From Gyrodactylus bullatarudis (taxonomy: Eukaryota > Platyhelminthes > Monogenea > Gyrodactylidea > Gyrodactylidae), in NCBI GenBank assembly GCA_012064415.1, contig SSNU01000235.1:1-64000 (forward strand): DNA of 64,000 bases. Reading direction: 5' to 3'. The position numbers were made by a program, and so were the translations under genes. Below, piece by piece: positions 11,279 through 22,311 of the stretch. The notes below the pieces were generated by a model, which was not told where the DNA came from, ran no database searches, and saw only the letters and a list, made by a program, of their open reading frames with translations. Each line of letters starts with the position of its first letter. The first letter of the stretch is position 1.

Positions 11279-13746
11279 TTAATCAATTAAATTATTCAAA
11301 AAGTTGAGATACATTTGAACAATTCTCAGTTCAACATCATCCCCTTTTGATGAGGATATGGGTCGTTTCAAGATGAATTTGATGAAATTTCTCTTTCCAG
11401 CAGAAAGTTTGAACTTTGTCAGAGGCTCTTGTTTCCTCAATGAAAGCTTTGCATCAATCGAGGATTTTTGATATTTATCTGGCAAGATGAATGGCTTCTC
11501 ATCGACAGTTAAATTTTTCGACTGCTCTAAAACTTCTTCGTTTATTGAATTGCAAATTTTTTCAATCATCTAAACAGTTTTAATTAATTTGAGAATTTCG
11601 ACATCTTAAAGTATTTTGATGGCCATTGGCCATAGTCATATTCTTGCTTATTCTTATTCTCAGTTTAAGTCAACAAAAATTTTAATTCAAGACTTCAAAA
11701 AAATGCCCTTATACATTTTCAATGAATGTGCATAAAAATTTTACTTCAGAAAACCCTCCTCGAGCTTCTAATGAAATAAAAAAATTATCCTCTTCATATT
11801 AACTAGCAATCCAATCAAGAGGCAAGCAACTACTGTCAACCAGCAAAGGGTCTTCACGTATAGTGGAATGAGAAATCGTCAAGAGATTTTCATGTATAGT
11901 GGAATGCTTTGATGTATGCTTTGGTCTATAATGTAAATTTAGGCACATACCCATGTAAAGTTTTACATTGAGACATACAAATTTTTATGTGATTAATATG
12001 ATGAGGCAACTTATTTACAGTGTAAATGATAATTATAATCACAATAATAATTATTATTGTACGTCTTAATGTAAAACTTTACATGGGTATGTGTCTATTA
12101 TAGACCAAAGTATACATCAAAACATTCCACTATACATGAAAATCTCTTGACGATTTCTCATTCCACTATACGTGAAGACCCTTTGCTGATTGACTGTAAT
12201 TTGTTTTTTTAATTCACATTTTAAATCTAAAAAAATCCCTCATCTTTTGTAAAATTAGAAATCATAAAATTAAATAAAAAATAAACTATAAAGTTCTTTT
12301 CAATTGAAGATAAAAATTATTCTGACATGAGTTGTTATTTTTAGCTACGAATTTAGAATATTGAATTTCAAATCTATAATCGTATCTTGAGAAAAATTTC
12401 CGCTTTTAGAATTTATAGAATTTATTTCTATATATCTAAAATGATATTGATTAATCTTTCAAGACCTAGATAGGCTCATACGTGGGGTAGACTCAAAAAT
12501 ATAAATACTTAAATCTCTTATTTTAATAAACCATTATGTAGAATGGAAATTTACATAGTTTCTCAATAGTCTGATCTGTTAATCTGTAGTCTAATGATAA
12601 AAGAAAAATCACTAACTGGTATAAACTCAGTATTTTTGGCGACTGTTTCTGTTGATTGATTTGACTTCAGGGCAACAGCTCCTGCCTTTTTATTCAGCAC
12701 CTTTGAGAGGGCATCAGCCAAGTCTGTGATGGATTCATCGCTAATATAAACATTCTCCTTTGCTAAAGGATCAGAATCGTGTCTTGCATCCATTGGGATA
12801 TCTCTCATGTATTCATCTTCGTCCATGAAATCTTCCTTGTCGTTAACAAGAGTGAACAGGGGATGATCCCATTTATTTTTATCATTTGGAATCTCATAAC
12901 GATTAAGCATCTCTTCGAGTAGTTCTTCTGAATATCGGTTAATCTAAAATAAGTCATTCAAGTTTTGTTTGTTATAATCGAAGCTCTTCGTGTCCCAAAT
13001 TACTTTTTTGTCATCTGCATTAGATTTTAAAAATAAAATCTATATAATTTTAAAAAAAGTTTATTTTGTGAGCCTATGGACGTCTAAACTACCCAACCAA
13101 TTTTAACCAGTCATAGATTACCCCACGGACCATGTTAGTAACAAAAAATTTTCTAGATTTGGCCTTTATTGAACTACCAACTTATGGGAAATAAATTCTA
13201 AAATTACTAATTCTTAATATACGATTCTTCAACCAAAATTTTTACAGCAGTTTAAATGCAAACATACTTGAAAGTTATAGGCTTTAATCTTATCCTTTTG
13301 GGTTTTTATATATAGAACAGCATAGCACTTTTTCAGGGACTTCGCAAGACAAAAGAGTTCATAACGGAATCCTTTGATATAGTTTAAGCTATCAACAATG
13401 AGTAAATCTTTTGGAGTGCAATCATTCAAAATTCTAAAGGTCTATAAAATAAGCAAAATCATTTTTTATTAAACTACTCATAAGTAGTTTGTTTGTTTTA
13501 ATTAAAACTTACTTCTGATTTGACTTGAGCTCTTAAGTTCTTTTCCTTATTAAGTTCTGCGTAAATTTCCCCACGAACATCTCGTGTACAATCTTTTATG
13601 GGATTTACCTGGGCCATGCATGAAAAATCATCAAGATGAACGATATTTTCAAACAGGTCAGCTTGATTTTTCTTCATCCCCTCAATGAGCATATTAACCA
13701 TTCTAGTTTTTCCACTACATGGAGGTCCAGTGACAATTAAGACTGC
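11279..13746 (-). CDS. KTI12: KTI12, wobble-uridine modification factor
   Basis: There are four exons, all phase 0: 13746-13513, 13441-13268, 12943-12617 and 11569-11279, with stop TAA. The product is about 342 residues if one Met is added; human KTI12 is 354. Exon 1 has the P-loop GPPCSGKT, exon 2 the family signature VDSLNYIKGFRYELFCLAK, exon 3 the NKWDHPLFTL block, and exon 4 the conserved C-terminus KFKLSAGKRNFIKFI. KTI12 is an ATPase that supports the Elongator complex in modifying U34 of tRNAs. The first exon begins directly after a splice acceptor and has no ATG before the P-loop; the in-frame codon before it is TAG. The natural reading is trans-splicing of a leader ending in AUG. The gene follows WDR12 by 88 bp. 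Introns are 71, 324 and 1047 bp, the last holding a MITE. Confidence 0.92.
11831..12198. mobile_element. Tc1/mariner-type MITE inside KTI12 intron 3
   Basis: This is a near-perfect foldback. Left arm 11833-11975 and right arm 12055-12196 are reverse complements with only a few differences, around a loop of about 80 bp. Both outer ends read TAC(A/T)GTCAA inward, consistent with a TA target duplication at 11831-11832 and 12197-12198 as in Tc1/mariner elements. There is no ORF. It sits wholly within the third KTI12 intron. Confidence 0.78.
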
Positions 13747-13834
13747 CTAGTTTAATATAATAATGATTAGTCTTAAGGAATATGAATAGCAAGTGATATA
13801 AAACATGTTTTGATAGAAAAAAATAAGATTTTTA

Positions 13835-15164
13835 TTACAATTGTTCAACAGAGAATATCTTTATGGTAGAATCAGCTGAACCACTGAGAATATAGTGCTT
13901 CTCAGATTTGTTATCTGTAATGGGCTGAGACCAATCGATAGTAGTAACCATTTCATTATGAGCCATGAGCTGATAAAGTGGAGCTTGACTATTCCTAGTG
14001 TCCCATAGCCTAACACTGCCATCAACACAGCCAGAAATAAATTGATTCTCCTTACAAGGTGACCAAGAGACACTTGTTATCCAGGAATTGTGCTGACAAA
14101 ATCCAATTTGACTGAGAGCTTCATCGGAGCGCAAGTCATAAATACGAATTTTATTATCTGAGGAGCCGGTGAGAATTCGACCATCAAAGGCACTAATGTG
14201 AAGAGCGTTCAGAGCATGACTAGCCATAATACACCTGGTTTCTTCACCGGAACCAACACCAAAATCCCACAGTCTCAGTGAATGATCCCAACTGACGGTA
14301 GCAATTTTAGATTTGACATTTTCAGAGGATTGATTGACCCAGTCAATAGCACTGATCATTTCACGATGTCCAGTAAGAGTGACTTCAGGAATTTTTGTCG
14401 GAACTTTATCATCGGAGCTCTTTTTCTTATGATCTAATTCATTAATCTCACTGTCACTCTTGTTTTCAATGGACCAGATTTTGATTGAACAATCTTGTGA
14501 ACCGGAGGCGAGCCAATTATTGTTGGATTTCATGCAAGTGATTGTGTCTTTATGGCCTCTAAGAGCGTATTTGCAGCCTAATTTGTCATTCTTGAAGTCC
14601 CATTCCCACAATCGGATAACCTGATCGAATGATCCACTTGTAAAAGTTGCTAAACAATTTTCCTTGTCAAAGCTAAGCCATTCAACGCATTTAACCTGAG
14701 TTCCCAGAGGAAGGGTGAAAATAGGTTCATCTGCATTAACAGGCCATACTTGGATTGTACCATCATAACAAGAGATAAGAATGTATTTTCCGTGCCGCCT
14801 TACACAACTAATCAAATCATCTAATTCGATGTCATCTTCTAGTTTGGGAGAACGTTGTTTTACAACATAAAATATTTCTAAGCTTTCCTAATCTCTATTA
14901 AAATATATAAAACGTACAGATGATAATTTGTTTTCAAGAATAAATTCATGAATTGATGTCAAAAGGAATTTCTTTTCAATTATGAAATCAAATTCTATTT
15001 GGGATTTATCTTCTAACAGATCTTTCACAAGTTTATCCAGGTCTGTAGAGGTAAATTTGTCTGGAACCGTGATAGGAGCTGAAGGAACGGCATATCTAAT
15101 CAGGTTAAAATATTTATTACTTTTTATCTGTAGTTTTAAGCACGATCTGAATAATGTTGTCCAT
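13835..15164 (-). CDS. WDR12: WDR12/Ytm1, ribosome biogenesis WD40 protein
   Basis: There are three exons: 15164-15121 (ATG at 15164), 15095-14918 and 14887-13835 (stop TAA). Together they make 1275 bp, 424 residues, against 423 in human WDR12. The first two exons encode the N-terminal NLE domain (YAVPSAPITVPD..., IEFDFII), and the third encodes seven WD40 repeats with SWDHSLRLWD and VRLWDTRNSQAPLYQLMAH, the latter close to the human sequence. WDR12 joins PES1 and BOP1 in the PeBoW complex that drives 60S subunit maturation in the nucleolus. The two introns are only 25 nt (15096-15120) and 30 nt (14888-14917), both GT...AG. Exact family length after their removal supports them. The gene lies just upstream of KTI12 and divergent from the SLC25A44 gene. 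Confidence 0.95.
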
Positions 15165-15251
15165 GAGAAATTTAAATATTTTACATTAAAAACAAGCTCT
15201 ATATTTTCTTAAGTTTCGTTATTTTTTAACTGTGCTCACATAATCAAAATT
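15165..15251. promoter_or_regulatory. Divergent 87-bp promoter region WDR12/SLC25A44
   Basis: Only 87 bp separate the WDR12 start codon (minus) from the carrier's start codon (plus), so both promoters and 5' leaders must fit here or overlap the other gene. The sequence is AT-rich without a clear TATA box. If SLC25A44 or WDR12 is trans-spliced, the true transcription start could lie elsewhere. Confidence 0.5.
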
Positions 15252-16274
15252 ATGGTTAAAGATGTTGCTGATAAGTCCCCCAAGAATGTCCAGTTTAATG
15301 CGATTGAATTTTCCATGCTGGATAAAAGACTCTTCTTTCCACTTTCGAGCTTATCATCATTCACTGTGCAATCTTTCCTTTATCCCATAATATTGATTAG
15401 AACTAGATTACAGATCCAAGACAGAAACGCTGTTTATCGAAGCCTTGGTCATGCAGTGTCAAAAATTTATAAAGAAGAAGGAATCAAAGGATTTTATTCT
15501 GGCTATTTTCTTAAATCCGCCCAATTATTGTCCGGTGTAACCTTTATTTATTCATACGAAAAGACCAGACTTTTTTGTGCCAATTGGCCAGAATTGACGA
15601 ACCAACAACGGTCCTTTATAGGAGGTGCTGTTGCATCATTCGTTGCTCAAACAATGATCCTCCCAGTTGATGTAGTTTCCCAACATATTATTGTAATTTC
15701 AAGCAAATATAAGCCTGATTCGAAACAGAGCCGGTTAACACCAATCAATTATACCTCTGGTGATGTTAAAAATCCTTTCAATCGGTTTAAATATGTTGTT
15801 AAATACGTATACTCAAAGTATGGTTTGAGAGGTTTTTATCATGGATATACAATATCACTCCTTACCTACGTTCCAAATAGTGCCATGTGGTGGGGACTTT
15901 ATGATCAATTTTGTACAAATATCTTTAAAATTTGGCCTTTAAATAAAGACAAAGAAATTCATCGCAATGACGCATTAGATTTTGAGTCATCCCTAAATAG
16001 ATTGCCCATTCAACTTATTTCTGCAACCCTTTCAGGTATAACAAGTTCAATTTTGATAAATCCTCTCGATTGTGTAAGAATCCGGATGCAAGTTTACAAT
16101 AAAACATTCGTTGAGGCCATCAGAGAAATGTGGCAACGAGACAAGGCATACTTCATGTTCAAAGGAGTTGTCCCCCGCTTAATACAATCATCAATATTTT
16201 CTTTTTGGATAATCCTCTTTTATGAGCCAGTTAAATTCATCAGCTTGAAAAATGAGTTCAAGAATAAACTGTAG
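15252..16274 (+). CDS. SLC25A44: SLC25A44-type mitochondrial carrier
   Basis: A single exon encodes 340 residues (human SLC25A44 is 314). The three mitochondrial-carrier repeats each show their signature: PIILIRTRLQ (about residue 45), PVDVVSQH (about 138) and NPLDCVRIRMQ (about 277). DKRLFFP near the start and the SQH after the second motif are features of the SLC25A44 branch, which imports branched-chain amino acids into mitochondria. Six membrane helices are expected in the inner membrane. An insertion rich in polar residues lies between repeats 1 and 2. The ATG follows the divergent promoter directly, and no upstream in-frame ATG fits better. The gene lacks introns, unlike its neighbours. 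Confidence 0.9.
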   Translation: MVKDVADKSPKNVQFNAIEFSMLDKRLFFPLSSLSSFTVQSFLYPIILIRTRLQIQDRNAVYRSLGHAVSKIYKEEGIKGFYSGYFLKSAQLLSGVTFIYSYEKTRLFCANWPELTNQQRSFIGGAVASFVAQTMILPVDVVSQHIIVISSKYKPDSKQSRLTPINYTSGDVKNPFNRFKYVVKYVYSKYGLRGFYHGYTISLLTYVPNSAMWWGLYDQFCTNIFKIWPLNKDKEIHRNDALDFESSLNRLPIQLISATLSGITSSILINPLDCVRIRMQVYNKTFVEAIREMWQRDKAYFMFKGVVPRLIQSSIFSFWIILFYEPVKFISLKNEFKNKL

Positions 16275-16549
16275 AAATCTCAAATTAACAAGATGAATAT
16301 TATTTTTTTTTCGAATTGTGATACATCTGATGTATCAGGCATCACGATACATTATAAATTTTATATTAAATTCTTCAAGAGAGAAAATTTGTATATTGTA
16401 TTATTTGATTTTTAATGGAACAAAATATTCGATAGAAATAAAGCTTTATACATTTAATAGATAAAAATTATATATTTTTTTTCATAATTACTTTCAAGTA
16501 GATACATACAAATAGATCTTGCGAAAAATATAAATCTCAATTTGGACTG
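16275..16549. other. Convergent 3' ends of SLC25A44 and ETS gene
   Basis: The plus-strand carrier and the minus-strand ETS gene end here facing each other. A plus-strand AATAAA at about 16437 can serve the carrier, and AT-rich sequence with several TTTATT words can serve the ETS transcript on the minus strand. Confidence 0.5.
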
Positions 16550-19500
16550 TCAAAATTTCTCTGGAAAAATAGGATCGAGCTTATTTTCATTATTCCTTTT
16601 CATGTTCTCCTGTATGTTATTATTTCTATCTGGAGTTGATGTTACATTCTTTGGTATATGAAATGTCTTTCTTATGGTATCATGAAGTCTACTCATAAAT
16701 CGGTAGACATATCTCTTACCGGGAGCCTTTTCAATTATCTTCTTCTCATAATAATACCTAAGGCCACGAGACATTTTTTCATAGGTCATCTTTGGTCGAT
16801 TCTTTTTCATGCCCCAAAGCCGAGCTATTTCATCGGGATCAACAAGTTTAAATTCTGTCCCATTGCCGGTCCAAGAGATGTAATTAGTTTTTGAAGGATC
16901 ATTCAGCAAGTCGAGCAGAAATTGCCATAATTGAATTGGTCCACTGTTTGTACTTGTTTGGCTTATTTGCTTTTGCATGTTTTCGCAATCTGAAAATTCG
17001 TTGGAAATGAAATTCACCAAAAAAACTTTTATCAAAAAAATTATTCCTTATTTCCTGATTAATTTTATTCTCTTTTATTGGATTTATTTTATCAGCCCCA
17101 GTAAAGACAAGTAAATCAGCTATTCAAGTAGCAAGCGAACCAATCTATTATCTCCTCGTATTCTGGGCAGTTATTTTGGGATTTTTTACAACTTATTCAG
17201 TCAAGTTTAATAAAAATTATCGTTGTAAAATTTCTCATCTAAAAACCAAGTTCTTAGAGATCATTTCATAACCAAAACAATATGTGAAATAGAGAATTCT
17301 TAAAATTTGAATCCTGCACAAAATTTTTTTGAGCCAATTACAGTGCACCAATCGTATTTAAAAGAAAATACATTTCCATGTAGTAAACTCACCGATATCT
17401 AGTTTTTCTTGTGATCCATTCGAATTCTAAAATAAGAGAAATACAAAATAAAACTGACCAATAGCCATTCTCTGAATAAATTTCAACTTACTTCTAAAAT
17501 CTCTGTCGAATCATAGTCTTGCATGGACGAAGAAGAAGAAATAAAATCATTGTTGTATTGGAGGATGACTCCTGAGTCGTCTGAATTATTCTGAGTATAA
17601 CATCTGTCGACGGGAGATATTTGATGAAAGTTGAAACTGTTGGCAACTGACTCGTAAAGGGACCGGGAAGTTTGTTGGAGGTGAAGATATTCTGTCGATT
17701 GGGCATGAGAGTTTTGTTGGCAGGCGGATGTAAAATTCAAGAGGTTTCGTTCAGTAACATTACTATTACCATCACTATTGTTTGGGGCTAATAAGTAGTC
17801 TGTTTCCGTATTATTATGAGGAGTTAATCGTGCTAAACTCATAGTAGGGGTATTATTGTAATCGGATATTGCTCCATTGGGTGGGGAAACATAGGATATG
17901 TAATCTGAAATGAATAAATGATAATTTTCCCAATCCAGTTCCAGGTATGTAAATTGAAATCGCGTCTTGATGTGACAGGAGAAACGTAACACTAATCCTT
18001 AGGCATCACATTTAACCTCTCTATTCTCCAGAAATTAGTCCAAGTTTTTTTTCTTGATAATTAAAACAATAAAACAGTATCCACACAGAACTCTGACAAA
18101 AAGAGAAAAACCTTCTCTCTTAATCCATGTCACTTTTTATTTTTCAGCCAAAGGTGTGAAAATATCCACACACAGACAGAAAAATTCACAATTTTCTTAC
18201 TTACTGCTTTGGAAAAACAGAGAAAAACGCCAAAGAGGAAATAAAAAATATCCGAGTGACCCTTTTTCTTTACAAATAAACATTTTTTCTGTTTACGTTT
18301 ACTGTTACTCTATTTGTTTATGAAATCGACACTTGTAAAATGATTGGGCCTTGTAAAATGTCAAAGAATTTAGACTAAATGAAACGCATTCTTAAATCCC
18401 CAATAAAAATGTATAAGGAAAAGAGGAAAAACTGATCCCTTAAGTTTGGGTAACGAAGAACCAATCGAGTATCCCTCCCAGAATGACCATAAATAATTAT
18501 TAAGAGAGACCTATTCGTTATTGTAATTAAAAAAATTATTGAACACGTGCAATTATATAAAGTATTTTAGTACATCTTGATAGAAAGAAATACATTGAAT
18601 TTTAATGGCTAGCGTTTTCTCTGGACAATATGTGTATTTTGTATCAAAAATAACTTTGCCTATCCCATCATAGATCACAGAGGAAAGATAAGATTTTATC
18701 CGATAACATGTCTTTATTGTAAGCCCCTTTTTTCATGAGTTTCGAGTATCATGCTTGTTCAATTTTACCTTGATATGAATATAAAAGAAATTTGTAGATT
18801 TTATTTTATTGTCATTGTCTACGGTTCGTCAAGTAAAAGATTTTTAATTTTTATTGGACCCATTACTCATAATAATCCCTGAATAAATTAAAATTTTGGT
18901 TCTTCATGATTCCTGACTAATGAATGATGAGAACTGATTTTTTCTCTATTCCCGACCACAAACAGTTTTGATTTTTTAATGAATCAACCTATTAGATTCT
19001 CATTCTGCCATTTCTCGACATTCTATCAGACATGAAGGGTTAGGGCTTTTAAATCTGCTTCGAAGATAAACTTGTACAAAATATTGAATATGAAATATTT
19101 ATATTCCTGTATTATTTCAAAATTTCAGGTTTATTCAGACCACGGCGATAATGATCCCTTATTTAATTCCCAAATGATCAGCTGTTCAACAGCCTTCATC
19201 TGAAAATTATGTGGACAGAATTCAATAAATGTTGACAAGGTTCTCAGATGACCATCAGTTAACTTCATCAGTCTAGAATATATAAATTTAAAATAAAATA
19301 CCATTTGGTGACATTTTTCATCCTGGAGATAAGAATCTTATTTAACAGAGACCATAATTCTTTGCTTATCTTTAAGTAAATTTAGCGTTGATCTGACCAC
19401 TGAATGGAGAAGAAATACCTTTTGTTCCCAACAAAAATATTTTAGCAGATTTCATGAGATATTCCTAGGAGAATTTTTCACCTATACTCAAGTATTCTGG

Positions 19501-20687
19501 TAATAAGGGAATATCTAGCAGACCTTTAAGATTTATTTTTAGACTGAACTCGAAATATTGTGTGAGTCCCAACAATATTCACTAGGATAATACAAATCAT
19601 AATTTAATTTAGTCATAATTTCAAGCTTAAGGTCTTTTTCAACGGATCAATTATTTGATGTGTCAGAAATAATAATTTTCACCGATAATGGAAGAATTAA
19701 GAATGTTCCCAAGGTCTAATTCTTTTGATTCGGACTATTTTACAGGAAAATTTTAGTTTAAATATGTAGTGATCTATCATACTCTTGTAATTAACATCAT
19801 CAAAATTAATCTAATTTGAGAAAAAGCAAATTAAAAAGTCATAAATGTACACCTAAGAAAAAAACATCCTTTTGTTTGAAGCCTCTGCTTTAGAGAGGCA
19901 TTCTTATCTTTCCACTTTTGAAAATCACACGCCTTTACATTATGTTCTAAAATATTTTCAAGGATTCACTGATGAGGCTTTTGTGGACCTGGAAGAATTT
20001 CCTAACCCTCTATAGTACGCAAGACCGCTAACTTATTACAATCTGTGACAAGAAATATGAATAATACTTTCGATCTTTATGCTACAATGATGAAAGATAT
20101 GTTCGAAAGGAAGATCGCCGCAAAAATAGCTGAAAGTACAGCCAAACGAGAGCAATCTCAACAAGTACTGTTCTAATTCTACTTAAATACATTTAAATAT
20201 TGTGAGACGAACAAAAATTTTTTTACGGTAAACACTATCTTACATCATAAATGCAATTTCTTTGATTGCAATCATAATTATGATGCATTGAATGGATGAA
20301 ATTAATGTCTAATCCGGTTTGGTAACTGTTTTTATAACACTTTAAGAACAAGGAAAAAAGACAAAAGATATCCTGAATTTAATTTAAGAAAGAAATACAA
20401 TCTAAAAATATATGAATTAACTCACAGTCGATACACTGCTGACAAGAGCATGACGAATATTTACAACTGAATTGAGTGGTCTGAGAGATTTCTGAATAAT
20501 TTTGATCTGTAACATGGAAATTTCTCTGTCTTATTGAATGATCTTCATCAGGGGTTTCATTAAATGCATTAGTTCCTTCAAACATCCCCTCCGGAGATAA
20601 CGGGGAATTGGAGTTTCTCGTCCAAATTGAATTGACTTCACTACGCTGAGTAACCAGTAGATGGTGATGACGGCTAATTTGATTCAT
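16550..20687 (-). CDS. ETS-family transcription factor, ETS1/pointed type
   Basis: Four coding exons fit in phase: 20687-20426 (ATG at 20687), 17904-17492, a 34-nt microexon 17426-17393, and 16989-16550. The product is about 382 residues. The last exon carries the whole ETS DNA-binding domain, residues about 253-335, from [13 protein letters not shown] through [20 protein letters not shown] and the recognition helix [12 protein letters not shown], with both core-binding Arg, to KRYVYRF. The block resembles ETS1/2 and Drosophila pointed more than GABP-alpha. The N-terminal two thirds is Ser/Asn/Gln-rich with no visible PNT domain. The frame is open upstream of 20687, so an additional 5' exon is possible. 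Intron 1 is about 2.5 kb. It is expected to act in the nucleus at GGAA sites. Confidence 0.85.
17393..17426 (-). other. 34-nt microexon of the ETS gene
   Basis: Acceptor ...TTATTTTAG and donor GTGAGTTT bound a 34-nt exon encoding [11 protein letters not shown] plus the first base of the next codon. It enters at phase 0 and leaves at phase 1, exactly as the neighbouring exons require. Skipping it would shift the frame ahead of the ETS domain, so its inclusion decides whether a DNA-binding protein is made. Confidence 0.75.
17905..20425. other. ETS intron 1
   Basis: A 2.5-kb intron with donor GTGAGTTAAT and acceptor ATTCATTTCAG on the minus strand. On the opposite strand at about 20057-20176 there is a 39-codon ORF with helical, charged content ([18 protein letters not shown]) preceded by about 18 open codons. 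I do not recognise it and leave it as a possible retro-fragment. I see no other structure. Confidence 0.5.
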
Positions 20688-21675
20688 TACAATGAAACAC
20701 AATAGAAACCCTCTTCTTCTACTTTTTATATACACCAAATGACCTCTTAGAGATGCAGTTAGAGAAGAGAAAGTTTCCAAAGGTGGTACCGGGGTAAATG
20801 CGAAGGAATTTGATTGGCTCACACATTTTATTCTTAAGAGGGAGTGAGAGATAGATGAACATTGTCAAAAGCATGTATTCTGAGAGATTGATAAAATCTC
20901 TATTCCTATTGGTCAGAAGTTTTGCGCTTAATACAACCAGACAGTTTAAATTCATGTATTGAATCGAATATATTTTTTATTTCTAAATATCTAAATTAAT
21001 CAAATTAAAATCTTTAATGTCAGCCCATCTTGTTTTATCGTTTTACCCATAATATTTCGAATATTTTGTTAACCAGACTGATATAGACTACTCTATACTA
21101 AAATAATTTTAACTGAAACTTGATTTATTTTTGGTTTTATGTCCGTTATCTTTCAATATTTTTCCAATTGAAAAAAAATATCAATAAGTTGAATCAGACA
21201 CAGTTCATCGGGGAGCTGTTTTGGACCTAGCTAATACAAAGAAATCCAGGAAAAAGCAGATTTGTCTTTTCAGTTGCTCTAAATCAGGTTCATAATTATG
21301 ATTATAATCTTCGTTCCTCAAGGGAATTCTAAAAATACTGCATCCCTTGAGACACAGATTCCTTAAACAAATTCAAAAATAACTCAGATTATAATCTTTA
21401 TCATTTTGTACCTCTTGAGTCAAGATTCTTGGTTAGATTGTCGTCTGGTTTGTATTGAAGAAGGATAAAAACAAAGCTTAAAATAATCAGAAATGTTTTA
21501 GAAAGGGGATGAACTAAACTATTTAGGTTATTATAATGTACTCTAATATTTACAATTACTGAGAACTTACTTGTTATTCTCTGGGACCGGATTTTCTTTT
21601 TTGAGTTTCAATTTTGTGCAATTAGTTTCTTATTTATTGCATTTTCTATCCTGATATTTATCCTGTATATAAACC
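20688..21675. other. Region upstream of the ETS gene
   Basis: The ETS frame stays open to about 20822, then AT-rich sequence follows. A 5' exon or promoter of the ETS gene may lie here, but no splice-site pair or domain is convincing. Confidence 0.35.
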
Positions 21676-22311
21676 TGATTGGCATGAAGACGAGAATTTA
21701 TTTTTTTAACAGAAGACTCAATATTTTTCTTTGAAAAGCCAGGAAGAAAATTATTTTTCGAATTCCTTAATGAGCCAAAAAGTTGGGAAAATTTGAAAAA
21801 TGCACCAAATTTCCGCTTTTTCAACTTTCGAATCAAAATTTTTATCGATTTCAAAGATTCGAAGCAGTAAAATGCAGACATTCGAGATCAACATTAGACA
21901 AAGAAATCGTATTCAGTTGCAGAAATTCACAGAAATTCGTCATTATTGTAGGAAATCAAAAAATTTTAAATTTATTGATTATCACGAAGGAAAATGATCC
22001 AAAATTTTAAATTTTTTCTTAAAAACAGTAGGTTCCTATCTTCCTCCACGGCCCAATTCGAAATCTTTGTCTAATGCTGATCTCGAATATCAGCATTTAA
22101 ATGCTCAAAAGTGGAAATTTGATGTATTTTCGAAATTCGAAAAACGGCCTAATTTTGGTCAGATTGAATTTTTTCAGAAAATTTTTCAAATTTCCACAAC
22201 TTTTTAGCTTATTTCATTATGGAATTAAAAAAATAATTATTTTCCTGACTTTCCGGAGAAAAATTTTGAGTCTTTTGTTAAAAAGTAAATTCCTATCTTC
22301 ATGTCAACTAG
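21676..22311. mobile_element. Long-arm foldback MITE, copy 1
   Basis: The outer ends read GGCATGAAGACGAGAATTTA (left) and, inverted, GACATGAAGATAGGAATTTA (right). The element folds back over most of its 636 bp, around a centre near 21990. It encodes no real protein; the small ORFs here are by-products. The same termini bound the copies at 45.4, 50.1, 53.4 and 54.8 kb. Confidence 0.75.

Noticed and set aside
13229..13429. First reading of the KTI12 exons as an ORC4-like ATPase
   Set aside because: The GFRYELFCLAK signature, NKWDHPLFTL block and C-terminus identify KTI12.
20057..20176. 39-codon plus-strand ORF within the ETS intron
   Set aside because: Short, no recognisable family, and no evidence of transcription; may be chance or a retro-fragment.
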